From a virus: DNA of 35,994 bases. The notes beneath the pieces are model-generated. The model saw only the letters and a list, made by a program, of their open reading frames with translations, was not told where the DNA came from and searched no databases. Each line of letters begins with the position of its first letter. The first letter of the stretch is position 1. The position numbers and the translations under genes are program-made. Of this stretch, positions 7,906 to 17,100 are shown in pieces. The stretch lies in IMG/VR virus record IMGVR_UViG_3300027849_000027, positions 1 through 35,994 of that record. One strand, 5' to 3'.

Positions 7906-10824
7906 ATGGCAAATAGATATCCACTAATAATCGATACAGCAGACGCTAATAAGATCAAAGAACTCCAAACTGGAGATAATCTTAATCTTGCTGACAACAG
8001 TATTGTAGGTGTACAAAACATTACAGCGTTGGGTACTATTGAAGCCGCGGTGCTAACTGTTAACGGCGACAGAGTAGTTGCACAGAGTTTTATAGGATTA
8101 GCTGATACACCAGCAAATTACACAGCATCAGCAAATTCGTTTGTTGCAGTAAATGCTGCAGGTAATGCACTTGAATTTAAAGCGTTAAGTGCGTTTGGTA
8201 CTATTGGAGTATCTAATATTAATCTTGTTGGAAATGTGTTACCAACAGTAACTAATACATCAACACTTGGATCAACATCTTTAAAGTTTGCAGAATTACA
8301 TGCTAATAACGTATATAGTAACCTACGAGATTATAATAATACATTAGTCTTTGATGCTACTACTGGTAAAATTCCATACACTGCATTAATAGGAACTCCA
8401 ACAAACGTATCAGAATTTACTAACGATTCTGGATTTCAAACAGTATCAGGCACTAACGTTCAAATACAAAACTTCTTTGGAGGTGGCGGAACACTTACTG
8501 CTGATATTACAGGTAGTGTGTTTGCTAATGATTCGACTATGCTTGTTGACGGAACTACTGGCACACTTGTCGGTAATATACATTATCCAACAACTGGTTC
8601 AATTACAGCAGGAACAAAAGTACAACTAGGTACTACAGAATTAACCTCAACTATCGAACCGCCAACTGCTAACACAGGAGCAATTGGTACTACTTCAAAA
8701 CGCTTTGGCACAGGCTATTTTCAAAATATCAATGCTAGTGGAAACGTAACTGCGGCAACGTTCAACGGTACTCTAAACGGAATACTAATTGGTGAACATA
8801 TTGGTAGCGTATACGGAGACGACTCAACAGTAATAATTGACGGCGTCAGCGGAATGCTATACGGAGATTTAACTGGTACAGTTAGTGGAATTTCTAATCA
8901 TAGTATCGATGCACTTAGTGATGTTGATACTACGACAGCTGCGCCAACTACTGGACAAACAATTATTTGGAATGGAACTAATTTTGTTCCAGGAGCGGCA
9001 TTTAGTGCAGGTGATTTTAATACAGCATTTGCTGGAAAGAATGTTTCAGACTTAGCTGACGTATATACTACTGGTGTTTCAGATGGACAAACACTAGTTT
9101 ATAGTACTGGTAACAGTAGATTTGAGCCAGGATACGCAGACAATGGTATATATGACGGTGACTTAACAGGTAGTGTATTTGCAGATGACAGTTCGCTACT
9201 AGTTGACGGTGTTAATGCAAAGCTTCTTTTTACTAATAACACATTAGCAGACTTAGCAAACGTAAGTGGTAATACACCTACAGCTGGACAAGTTCTTAAA
9301 TGGGACGGCGCACAATGGGCACCAGGTACTGATATTACTTCAGGCGGCGCAGGCACGGACGCTGATACACTAGATGGACAGGATAGTCCATACTTCTTAG
9401 CATGGGGCAACTTTACAGGCACACCTACTACGCTATCTGGTTATGGCATTACTGATGCAATTACAGCGGCAACTCTTGGTACAGCTACAGCTACACTTAC
9501 AAACAAAACATTCGATCAAGACGGTACAGGCAACAGCATAACTAACCTTGCTAACGCTAGTATTAAAGCTGCAGCAGGCATTGATGCAACTAAGATTGCA
9601 GACGGTACAGTAACAAGTACAGAGTTTCAATACATTGGCGGATTAACATCAGACGCACAAACACAAATTACAGCTAAGGCAGCACTAACTGACATATCAG
9701 TACAACTTGGTGGTGCAAGTGGTGGCGGCAGTATTGCATACAACAACGCAACAGGTGTTATTACACTTAGCCCTGCAAATTTAACAGCAATTAATATTGT
9801 TAATGATACTAGTCCACAACTTGGCGGAACACTAGATGCTAATGGTAACACCATTGACATGGGCACAAATACTATTACTGACACAAAAGTTGGTCAGTGG
9901 GATACGGCTGTTACTTGGGGCGATCATGGATCTAATGGATACTTAACAAGTACCGGACAATTAAGTTCACATTCAGATGTACACACTGCAACACCAACAA
10001 ACGGACAAGTACTTACTTGGGACCAAAGTAATACACGTTGGGCTCCTGCGGCAGCTGGTGGCGGTGGATCAATTGGTAACTTTACATTTGCTTCAAGTAA
10101 TATAGATACTGACGATAGTAGTGGAATAACATTAACTCCTGCAATAACATTTGAAAGTGACGTAACTGTACAAAACGATCTTGTAGTTAACAATACTATT
10201 ACTGCTAATAAGTTTGTTAGTTCAGCAGTTGGTAGTCCAAAAATTACATCAGCTACTAATATTGAATTAAATGCAGGCGGTGCAGTTATTGTTGGCAGTA
10301 GTGCTCTTAGATTATATACTGTAACTACAACGCAACGTAACGCACTAACAGCAGCAACTGGCGATATTATCTACAACTCAACACTGATGAAATATCAAGT
10401 AAGAATAGGAAGTGCATGGAAGTCATTAACAATTAGTGATGATGTTCCAACGAACAATAACCAATTAACTAATGGTGCGGGCTACTTAACAGCAGCACCA
10501 GAAAATACGTTTACTATGACATCCAATGGGTCTAATGATTATGTATTTGCAGCAGATTCAAAATTCTTTCCGACAGCTGAAAATGATCCTGTACTATATG
10601 TAACACGTGGGCAAACTTATAACTTTGTTAATAACTCAGGTGGCAGTCATCCATTCCAATTAAGGACAAGCAACGGTGGTGGCGCTTATAATACAGGTGT
10701 TACTAATAACGGAGCAGCAAGCGGCACTATTAAATGGACAGTTCCAATGACAGCTCCATCTTCTATATATTATCAGTGTACTGCCCACAGTAACATGGGC
10801 AATACTATTAACGTTATTTCTTAG
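7906..10824 (+). CDS. Repeat-rich tail fibre protein with C-terminal cupredoxin-like domain
   Basis: A 972-residue protein with its own late promoter and an AGGA ribosome binding site. It contains three copies of the GSVF/YxDDSxxxxDG unit (nt 8512, 8803, 9169) also found in the preceding gene. It also has several units of the type TPTAGQVLKWDGAQWAPG (near nt 8940, 9065, 9270 and 9985), typical of phage fibre shafts. The last ~110 residues look like a cupredoxin fold: VLYVTRGQTYNFVNNSGGSH leads to His915, and YYQCTAHSNMGN supplies Cys958, His961 and Met964, the four ligands expected of a type-1 copper site. No signal peptide is present, as expected for a virion protein. The fibre assignment is strong; copper binding is predicted from motifs only. 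The domain might instead be a metal-free fold used for receptor binding. Confidence 0.85.
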   Translation: MANRYPLIIDTADANKIKELQTGDNLNLADNSIVGVQNITALGTIEAAVLTVNGDRVVAQSFIGLADTPANYTASANSFVAVNAAGNALEFKALSAFGTIGVSNINLVGNVLPTVTNTSTLGSTSLKFAELHANNVYSNLRDYNNTLVFDATTGKIPYTALIGTPTNVSEFTNDSGFQTVSGTNVQIQNFFGGGGTLTADITGSVFANDSTMLVDGTTGTLVGNIHYPTTGSITAGTKVQLGTTELTSTIEPPTANTGAIGTTSKRFGTGYFQNINASGNVTAATFNGTLNGILIGEHIGSVYGDDSTVIIDGVSGMLYGDLTGTVSGISNHSIDALSDVDTTTAAPTTGQTIIWNGTNFVPGAAFSAGDFNTAFAGKNVSDLADVYTTGVSDGQTLVYSTGNSRFEPGYADNGIYDGDLTGSVFADDSSLLVDGVNAKLLFTNNTLADLANVSGNTPTAGQVLKWDGAQWAPGTDITSGGAGTDADTLDGQDSPYFLAWGNFTGTPTTLSGYGITDAITAATLGTATATLTNKTFDQDGTGNSITNLANASIKAAAGIDATKIADGTVTSTEFQYIGGLTSDAQTQITAKAALTDISVQLGGASGGGSIAYNNATGVITLSPANLTAINIVNDTSPQLGGTLDANGNTIDMGTNTITDTKVGQWDTAVTWGDHGSNGYLTSTGQLSSHSDVHTATPTNGQVLTWDQSNTRWAPAAAGGGGSIGNFTFASSNIDTDDSSGITLTPAITFESDVTVQNDLVVNNTITANKFVSSAVGSPKITSATNIELNAGGAVIVGSSALRLYTVTTTQRNALTAATGDIIYNSTLMKYQVRIGSAWKSLTISDDVPTNNNQLTNGAGYLTAAPENTFTMTSNGSNDYVFAADSKFFPTAENDPVLYVTRGQTYNFVNNSGGSHPFQLRTSNGGGAYNTGVTNNGAASGTIKWTVPMTAPSSIYYQCTAHSNMGNTINVIS

Positions 10825-10838
10825 GATTAAAATACACT

Positions 10839-12173
10839 ATGGCTGAAAAAGAATATATTGTAAGTCTTAAACGTGGTGTAGATTATGCAGCGTTTGATGA
10901 TGAAATGCAAGCAGGCATTGGACGTGGACTTGTCACAGACAGACTTGTTGATGTAGCTAACTCTAGACCGTTATCACAACGTAACACACACTACATGTTA
11001 TCACCGGAAGAAGTAACAGAGTTACTTGCTGATAACCGTGTATTAGATATTGAAGAACCACCTGAAAATAGAGATGACATCACAATTGAACCAGCAGCTT
11101 CGCGACCTGGGACATGGCGCAAAACATCTAGTATTGTCAGTGCTGATTTAAACTGGGGCATGCTTAGGTCTACTTCAAAAGAAGACGTTTGGGGCAGTGG
11201 AGTAACGAGTTCCACAAGACCGTTTAATTACAATCTAACTGGCAAAGGGGTTGACGTAGTAATATCAGATACTGGTGTTGACACTGGACATATTGAATTT
11301 ACAGACGCTGACGGTGCTAGTCGTATAAAGAATATAGATTGGTATACTGCTAGCGGTGTATCAGGCACACAAAATGCAAACCATAACAGAGATCATCACG
11401 GACACGGAACGCATTGTGCAGGCACAGCAGCTGGTCGTACAATGGGTTGGGCAAAAGATGCACATATATATTCTCTTAAAGTTAGAGGACTAGAAGGTAC
11501 AGGTGATGATAACACAGGAATTGTTACTTCAGACTGTTTTGATGTAATTAAAGGCTGGCATAATAACAAACCAATAGACCCTGCTACAGGATTTAAACGT
11601 CCTACTATTGTAAATATGAGTTGGGGGTATTCTATCAATACAACCGTAACGCCCACTGCCGGCACTTTTAGAGGAACATCATGGACATACGGTAATGCAG
11701 GATTTGCAACAGATGCAAATCTAAGAGACAATGCAGGAATACTAGAAAAGATTTTTAGTGGCGGCAACCGCAAAATAAATCTTAGAATATCTAGTGTAGA
11801 TACAGATATACAAGAAATGTTAGATGCAGGAATACACGTTTGTATTGCTGCAGGAAATGCCTATTACTATATTGCAAATGAGGGCGATCAGGATTGGGAT
11901 AATTCAGTAACAGTTTCCGGAGTTACTAGAAATTATCATAGAGGGTCAAGCCCATATGACACAGATGCTTTTATAGTAGGAAGTCTTGATGTTAGTTATA
12001 CTGGCGGCAAGGAACAAAAATCAGAATTTAGTCAATGCGGACCTGGAATTGGTATTTACGCAGCTGGAAATAATATTATAAGTGCAAGCTCAGATGATTA
12101 TGGCGGGACAAACGAAATTGTACAAGGAGGCACAACTAGAGTTACTCATCCGCTAAATGCTAGTAACACTTAA
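10839..12173 (+). CDS. Subtilisin-like protease, N-terminal part (propeptide, Asp and His)
   Basis: A 444-residue S8-family (subtilase) fragment. Residues ~5-72 resemble an I9-type propeptide/inhibitor (start EYIVSLKRG, end VLDIEEPP). The catalytic Asp is Asp144 (VVISDTGVDTGH), the catalytic His is His189 (HGHGTHCAG), and the oxyanion-hole Asn is Asn340 (CIAAGN). The Ser motif is missing: the frame stops with TAA at 12171-12173 just before the position where GTSMASP is expected, and that motif appears at once in the next frame. There is no Sec signal peptide, so the enzyme probably travels as a virion component or acts inside the infected cell. It may mature structural proteins or cut host-surface proteins; the target is unknown. 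Alone, this fragment would not be an active protease. Confidence 0.85.
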   Translation: MAEKEYIVSLKRGVDYAAFDDEMQAGIGRGLVTDRLVDVANSRPLSQRNTHYMLSPEEVTELLADNRVLDIEEPPENRDDITIEPAASRPGTWRKTSSIVSADLNWGMLRSTSKEDVWGSGVTSSTRPFNYNLTGKGVDVVISDTGVDTGHIEFTDADGASRIKNIDWYTASGVSGTQNANHNRDHHGHGTHCAGTAAGRTMGWAKDAHIYSLKVRGLEGTGDDNTGIVTSDCFDVIKGWHNNKPIDPATGFKRPTIVNMSWGYSINTTVTPTAGTFRGTSWTYGNAGFATDANLRDNAGILEKIFSGGNRKINLRISSVDTDIQEMLDAGIHVCIAAGNAYYYIANEGDQDWDNSVTVSGVTRNYHRGSSPYDTDAFIVGSLDVSYTGGKEQKSEFSQCGPGIGIYAAGNNIISASSDDYGGTNEIVQGGTTRVTHPLNASNT

Positions 12174-13291
12174 TGAAAATATCAGGTACTAGTATGGCTA
12201 GCCCAAATTTGTGTGGTATGCTTGCAACAGTATTAGAAGTTAATCCTAATATGAGTGTTCCAGGATTAAGAGAATGGACTATAGCTAACGCAGCTAAAGA
12301 TAAGATGTATCAAGGCACAGTTGGCGATTGGAATGACTATGATAGTATAAACTGTGGCGGCAATACTAATTACGAGTCTAAGGCAATTGTAGCAAGTACA
12401 GAATATAATCCTCTTGCTAAAGAGATGGATGTGCGTGGATTAAAATTACTAGCTTGGGGAGCAAAAGGCGGAGCAACAGCAGTATCAGATTCGTTTATAC
12501 AAAAAGTTGCAAGACATGTTGAAATGATGTTAGACCCTACAGGAACAGATGTTGATGCCACTGCACAAGCAGCAGCTATAGCAGGAATGAAAGCAAGTAA
12601 CACAGTACAATTTATTGGACATACTAGTGGTAGTTATAGTCCTAGCATACTAACTGACGATGCTAATGATTACTATCCAGGATTAGATATTATTAGAAAC
12701 ATGTATGGTAACGTAGACTTTGTTTGGGAAAGTGATGACAGTTTAGGATCTTATAGTGCAGATGGCCAAATCATGGAAGTTATGGAACACGTATTGCATA
12801 CACTTACTGTTTATGCATTGCCAGCAGCATATCCTACACAATTTGCACAAGACAATCAAACAAGCGACCTTTACAATGCTTGTGCCCAGGCTATTTCAAA
12901 CAACGTGTTTGACGCAAGTGGTTATGGTGCATGGCCAGGATCAGATCCTGATATACGTGCATTAATAATGCGTGAATATTATTACTTGCTAACAATAAGC
13001 ATGTGGGACTACTTTTCTTTTGTTGATGGAGGATCTTTATCACCTGAGTGGAATGATAATAGTAGAACACCATCAGGCGTACAATCAAATAATCCGTTAG
13101 GTTACGCACTATATAATGATTATGGTAAAAAAGTACTTACTAAACCTATCGAAACAGTACTAGACTTAATGCATGCAACAAGTGGTTCATCTGGATGGGT
13201 TCCAAACGCTAATACAAATTTAATTATGCACACACCTTTTGCAAGTGCCGAATCATTTACTACTACGTCAAACGTAGGATTATCTACATAA
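12173..13291 (+). CDS. Subtilisin-like protease, C-terminal part (catalytic Ser) plus unknown domain
   Basis: A 372-residue product whose ATG overlaps the previous stop (TAATG). It starts MKISGTSMASPN, so the subtilase catalytic Ser is residue 7. The homology to subtilases runs straight across the junction, and a -1 shift at 12170 would fuse both parts with one extra Leu. After ~residue 100 comes a domain I do not recognise (begins near FIGHTSGSYSP) with an E-x2-EHVLH motif (nt 12776-12799; His206 and His209) that could bind metal. Two readings are possible: a programmed frameshift or stop-start pair making one protease, or a natural mutation or sequencing error that splits the gene. The in-frame stop at 12164 excludes an earlier start of this frame. 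Confidence 0.8.
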   Translation: MKISGTSMASPNLCGMLATVLEVNPNMSVPGLREWTIANAAKDKMYQGTVGDWNDYDSINCGGNTNYESKAIVASTEYNPLAKEMDVRGLKLLAWGAKGGATAVSDSFIQKVARHVEMMLDPTGTDVDATAQAAAIAGMKASNTVQFIGHTSGSYSPSILTDDANDYYPGLDIIRNMYGNVDFVWESDDSLGSYSADGQIMEVMEHVLHTLTVYALPAAYPTQFAQDNQTSDLYNACAQAISNNVFDASGYGAWPGSDPDIRALIMREYYYLLTISMWDYFSFVDGGSLSPEWNDNSRTPSGVQSNNPLGYALYNDYGKKVLTKPIETVLDLMHATSGSSGWVPNANTNLIMHTPFASAESFTTTSNVGLST

Positions 13292-13294
13292 ATA
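13287..13294 (+). promoter_or_regulatory. Putative late promoter CATAAATA
   Basis: CATAAATA overlaps the stop of the protease C-terminal gene and lies 19 bp before the ATG at 13314, with AAGGAAA at 13302-13308 between them. The spacing matches the other late promoters. The first base departs from the G used at most sites, so it may be weaker. Confidence 0.55.
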
Positions 13295-13313
13295 GTATAA
13301 CAAGGAAAAATAG

Positions 13314-14111
13314 ATGGCAGTTCAATTAATTAACATAGGCAACACCGCAAACGACGGCACTGGTGATGATTTACGAGAAGCATTTGTAAAAGTAAATAAC
13401 AACTTTAACGAATTAGACCTGCGTGACGATGAACAAACTACGGTAACTAACTTAGGGTCTACTGGCGAAGGCGTATTCAAAGAAAAAATTAATTACGACT
13501 TAAAGTTTAAAAAACTAGTAGGAGGCGCAGGCCTTACACTTACAACCACAGACAATAATATTACAATAGCTAATAATAAAGTTTATGATCTTACACAAAC
13601 TGCCGTAACTGGTGATAGTTATGTTACAAAGCAATATGACTTTGCCGACAGCAGATTACTTTACAACAATGTTTATGGCACTTTAGCAGACTTACCAAGT
13701 GCAAGCACATATCATGGATTATTTGTACATGTACACACTACCGGTGGTGCATATTATAGTCATGGCGGTGTATGGGTAGAACTTGCAAATAAAACAGATG
13801 TAGCAGAATTATCAGAAGATACAACTCCTGCACTAGGTGGCAACTTAGATGCCGGCGGATTCAATATAACAAACGCTGGTACTATTATTTCAACAGGCAT
13901 TACTGGAAATTTAACAGGTAATGTTACTGGTTTAATTAATGGTATTGATCCAGCGGCGAGTTATGCTACATATAGTAACATGGACATGGGTGGCGTAATT
14001 AATACAGTAAATAATATTGTAGACTTTAGAATGCTTAATGATGATGTAGATATGGGCACTTGTGTATCAGCAAACGAAATAGAAGTCGACTTTGGCGCAA
14101 TTGCCGTATAA
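13314..14111 (+). CDS. Tail fibre / baseplate-associated structural protein
   Basis: A 265-residue protein with the same adaptor-type N-terminus as the gene at 7411 (INIGNTANDGTGDDLREAF followed by VKVNNNFNEL). This motif is common at the start of T4-like marine phage fibre and baseplate proteins. Later segments show fibre-type motifs (TTPALGGNLDAGGFNITNAG near residues 164-183; GNLTGNVTGL near 196-205). A central portion with two His (HGLFVHVHTTGGAYYSHGG) could be a small beta domain. A late promoter and AAGGAAA precede it. It probably attaches at the baseplate through its N-terminus. Structural assignment is good; specific role unknown. Confidence 0.75.
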   Translation: MAVQLINIGNTANDGTGDDLREAFVKVNNNFNELDLRDDEQTTVTNLGSTGEGVFKEKINYDLKFKKLVGGAGLTLTTTDNNITIANNKVYDLTQTAVTGDSYVTKQYDFADSRLLYNNVYGTLADLPSASTYHGLFVHVHTTGGAYYSHGGVWVELANKTDVAELSEDTTPALGGNLDAGGFNITNAGTIISTGITGNLTGNVTGLINGIDPAASYATYSNMDMGGVINTVNNIVDFRMLNDDVDMGTCVSANEIEVDFGAIAV

Positions 14112-14113
14112 TC

Positions 14114-14128
14114 GAATTCCGATAAATA
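14114..14128 (+). repeat. 15-bp direct repeat GAATTCCGATAAATA, copy 2
   Basis: Exact copy of 7868-7882. It again ends in the late-promoter core, this time in front of the 1803-aa hydrolase-bearing gene. Confidence 0.85.
14121..14128 (+). promoter_or_regulatory. Putative T4-type late promoter GATAAATA
   Basis: Core GATAAATA lies in the 34-bp gap before the ATG at 14146. AAGGAA at 14135-14140 follows at once, so the expected transcription start (near 14134) is just upstream of the ribosome binding site. Same geometry as at 7875 and 19562. Confidence 0.75.
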
Positions 14129-14145
14129 CGTAGTAAGGAATTGAT

Positions 14146-17100
14146 ATGGCTAAATTACAAACTAATACTACGATCAGCATTACCAAAACTTGGTTCCAGC
14201 AGGCCAATGGGTTTACATATCCAATTTCTGTTAGGGTGCCAAATCTTGCTTCATTGTCTGGAAAAAGAATTCCAGTTACAATATTACTACACGGATCGGG
14301 TAGTAACGGGCAAGCAACATTAAGTAATTGGGATTCTATATTACCCGACCATATATTAATTGCTCCTACGGGATATCTTAATCAATGGAATGTTGCACAC
14401 GAAGAAACAAAGGCGCCTGATGTATCGTTTTTGCAAGACCTCTGTACACAGTTAAAAACATACGAAAACGTAGACGGCAATAAGATTAGAATTTTAGGCT
14501 TTAGTAACGGAGCCGGTTTAGCTAACAGAGCTTATATATCATTAGACGAACCAGGTGTTGACCAAATTGTAGCAATTGCTTCTACTTTTGGATCTATGAT
14601 GTATAGAAGTGGTAATTTTTATATTCCAGTAAATGAACAATCAACTGGCGTTAATATATCAAACTTTCCTACTATCAAAATTCCATTCAAGCCAAGAAAA
14701 TTTATAAACTTTCACGGCTTATCTGATACACAATTTCCTTATGTAGGAGGTGTACATAATTTTGGATACACTTTTATATCAGCACAGGCTAGTGCATTTG
14801 CAGTAGCAAAAGGGCAAGGCTATACTGGCTCGCAGATTGCAGATAACTTAGGTGTTGCAGACATTGGTGGAACATTTAGGTACACATACGATACACCATT
14901 TGGTGATGTATTACAATACAAATATCCTGAAGGGCACGAAGTAACTGTTTCAATTAAAACGCTAGTAAGTAACAACTTTGCATTTGTGCATCAAAATCAA
15001 CCAGATTCACCCAGTGCTATATCAACAGTAGCTTGGAACGCTAGTCAACTAAATGTATCTGATCCTGAAGGAACATATCCAAGTTCAACTACATTTGCGT
15101 TTGACGGACAAGTAATAACAGCAACTAGTAACGGTGATCCTTATCCTGCACTAGCAGGGCATGGAATGACTAACACTGGAGTTAGGTTATTTGGACATAA
15201 CCCAAATGTTATTCAATCACAAGCTTATAGTTATAGAATTAAAAACAGAGCAGGTGAAAACACTTCTAATCCTCAAGCAACTGAATTAGGTGCCCAAGGC
15301 ATATTTGCTAATGGTGTAGTAGCCTTTAATCCAAGTGCTGGATTTGGAATATTGCCTGGGTCAACTGTTTATCCTCCTATAGGATTTAATTACAATGCAG
15401 TTCATTTACAATCTGCATATGGTGTAGATGGTGCTGGAGGACATCCGCAAAGCAACGGGTCTTATCATTATCACGATGGATCTTTTTTATATAGTGGATG
15501 GAATACAAATAAAATGTATGCAGCCAATGCGTACTTTAATCAAACAGATTTTAATGGTGACAAGTATAGACACATTGATGGCCACAGTAAAATCGTAGGG
15601 TATTGCTTTGATGGCTATCCTATTTACGGCCCATATGGATATGCTACAGGAACAGATAATAATTCAGCAGTAATACAAATGTCCTCGAGTTATATTGTAC
15701 TCCCTAATGATGATCATCGTCCGGGCGATTTTAAGTTCGATAGAACTATAGAGGTTGATGGTGTAGGCACTGTGACTCTTACTGCAGGTAGTTTTTTACA
15801 AGATTTTGAATACCGAGAAACTAAAGGTACATTGGATAGATACAATGGAAGATATGTTAAAACTCCAGACTTTCCAAATGGAACTTATGCTTACTTTTTA
15901 ACATTTGAAGGAACAACGGCTGATATAGGAATAGCTTCAGTTAAATCTAGTTATCCTTATATATTTGGAACAGAAACAAAACAAAATAGAAAACTTGTTC
16001 CTGCAACAGTAGATCAAGTAACATTAGATGCTGCATTAGTACAGAGTGCATTATGGAATGTAGCAACAGGAACACGACTTACTAACTTAATTGAAAGAAG
16101 TGTTGTTGATATTAGTTTGCCAATGGCAAATGGTGTAACTCCTACGCTAAAATTAATTAGTGGAAGTTTGCCCACAGGTACTAGAATAGAAGGTACTAGT
16201 ATTGTTGGAACAGTTTACGAAGTTGCATATGATACAGTATTTACAGCAGTGCTTCGAGCTAGTTATAATGGACTATGGGAAGACAGGACTATAGAATTTG
16301 CAGTGTCAGGACCTGATGATCCTGTTTGGGGAACTTCAGCAGGAGCATTGCCAGTTGGACCAAATAGTGTATTCTATGTGCTTGACAGTGCTTTAATAAA
16401 TTTTCAACTTGCAGCAACTGACACAGACATTGCCGCTGGTGATGAATTAACTTACTTTATTGCAGACGGTGACGGAATGCTGCCACCAGGTATTACTATG
16501 TCCGAAGGTGGGTTATTAAGTGGTATTACAGATCCGTTGTTATCCTTAGACAAGCGATTTGAAAGTGGCGGATATGATACAGAAAACTATGCAACACTTC
16601 CTTTAGATTACGGAGTTACTCCATCAAATGGGTTTTCTAGCTTCTTTTACGATAGAGAAACATACGACTATAATGAGCCTACAGTAAATCCAAGAAAGCT
16701 TAATAGATACTATCCATTTGCAGTAACAGTAACAGATGGTGAATCATTTGTTAAAAGAGAATTTCAAATTTATGTAGTTGGCGATGATTTCTTAAAAGCT
16801 GATAACACTTTAATGAGTGCTAGTACTGGAATATTTAAATCTTCAGCTACTAACGTGAGGAAACCTGTTTGGATTACTCCTGGAGCGTTAGGATACAGAC
16901 GAGCAAATAACTACCAAACTATTTACTTAGATATTGTAGATAATTCTACACTTGAAGGCAAGCTATATTATACTTTAGAAAGCACTAACGATGACGGTAC
17001 AAAGAGTATTGCTCCTCCAGGGCTAAAGTTAGATGGCTCATCCGGTGAATTAGTTGGAAACATTCCTTACCAAGCAGCAATAACACAGGATTACAAATTT

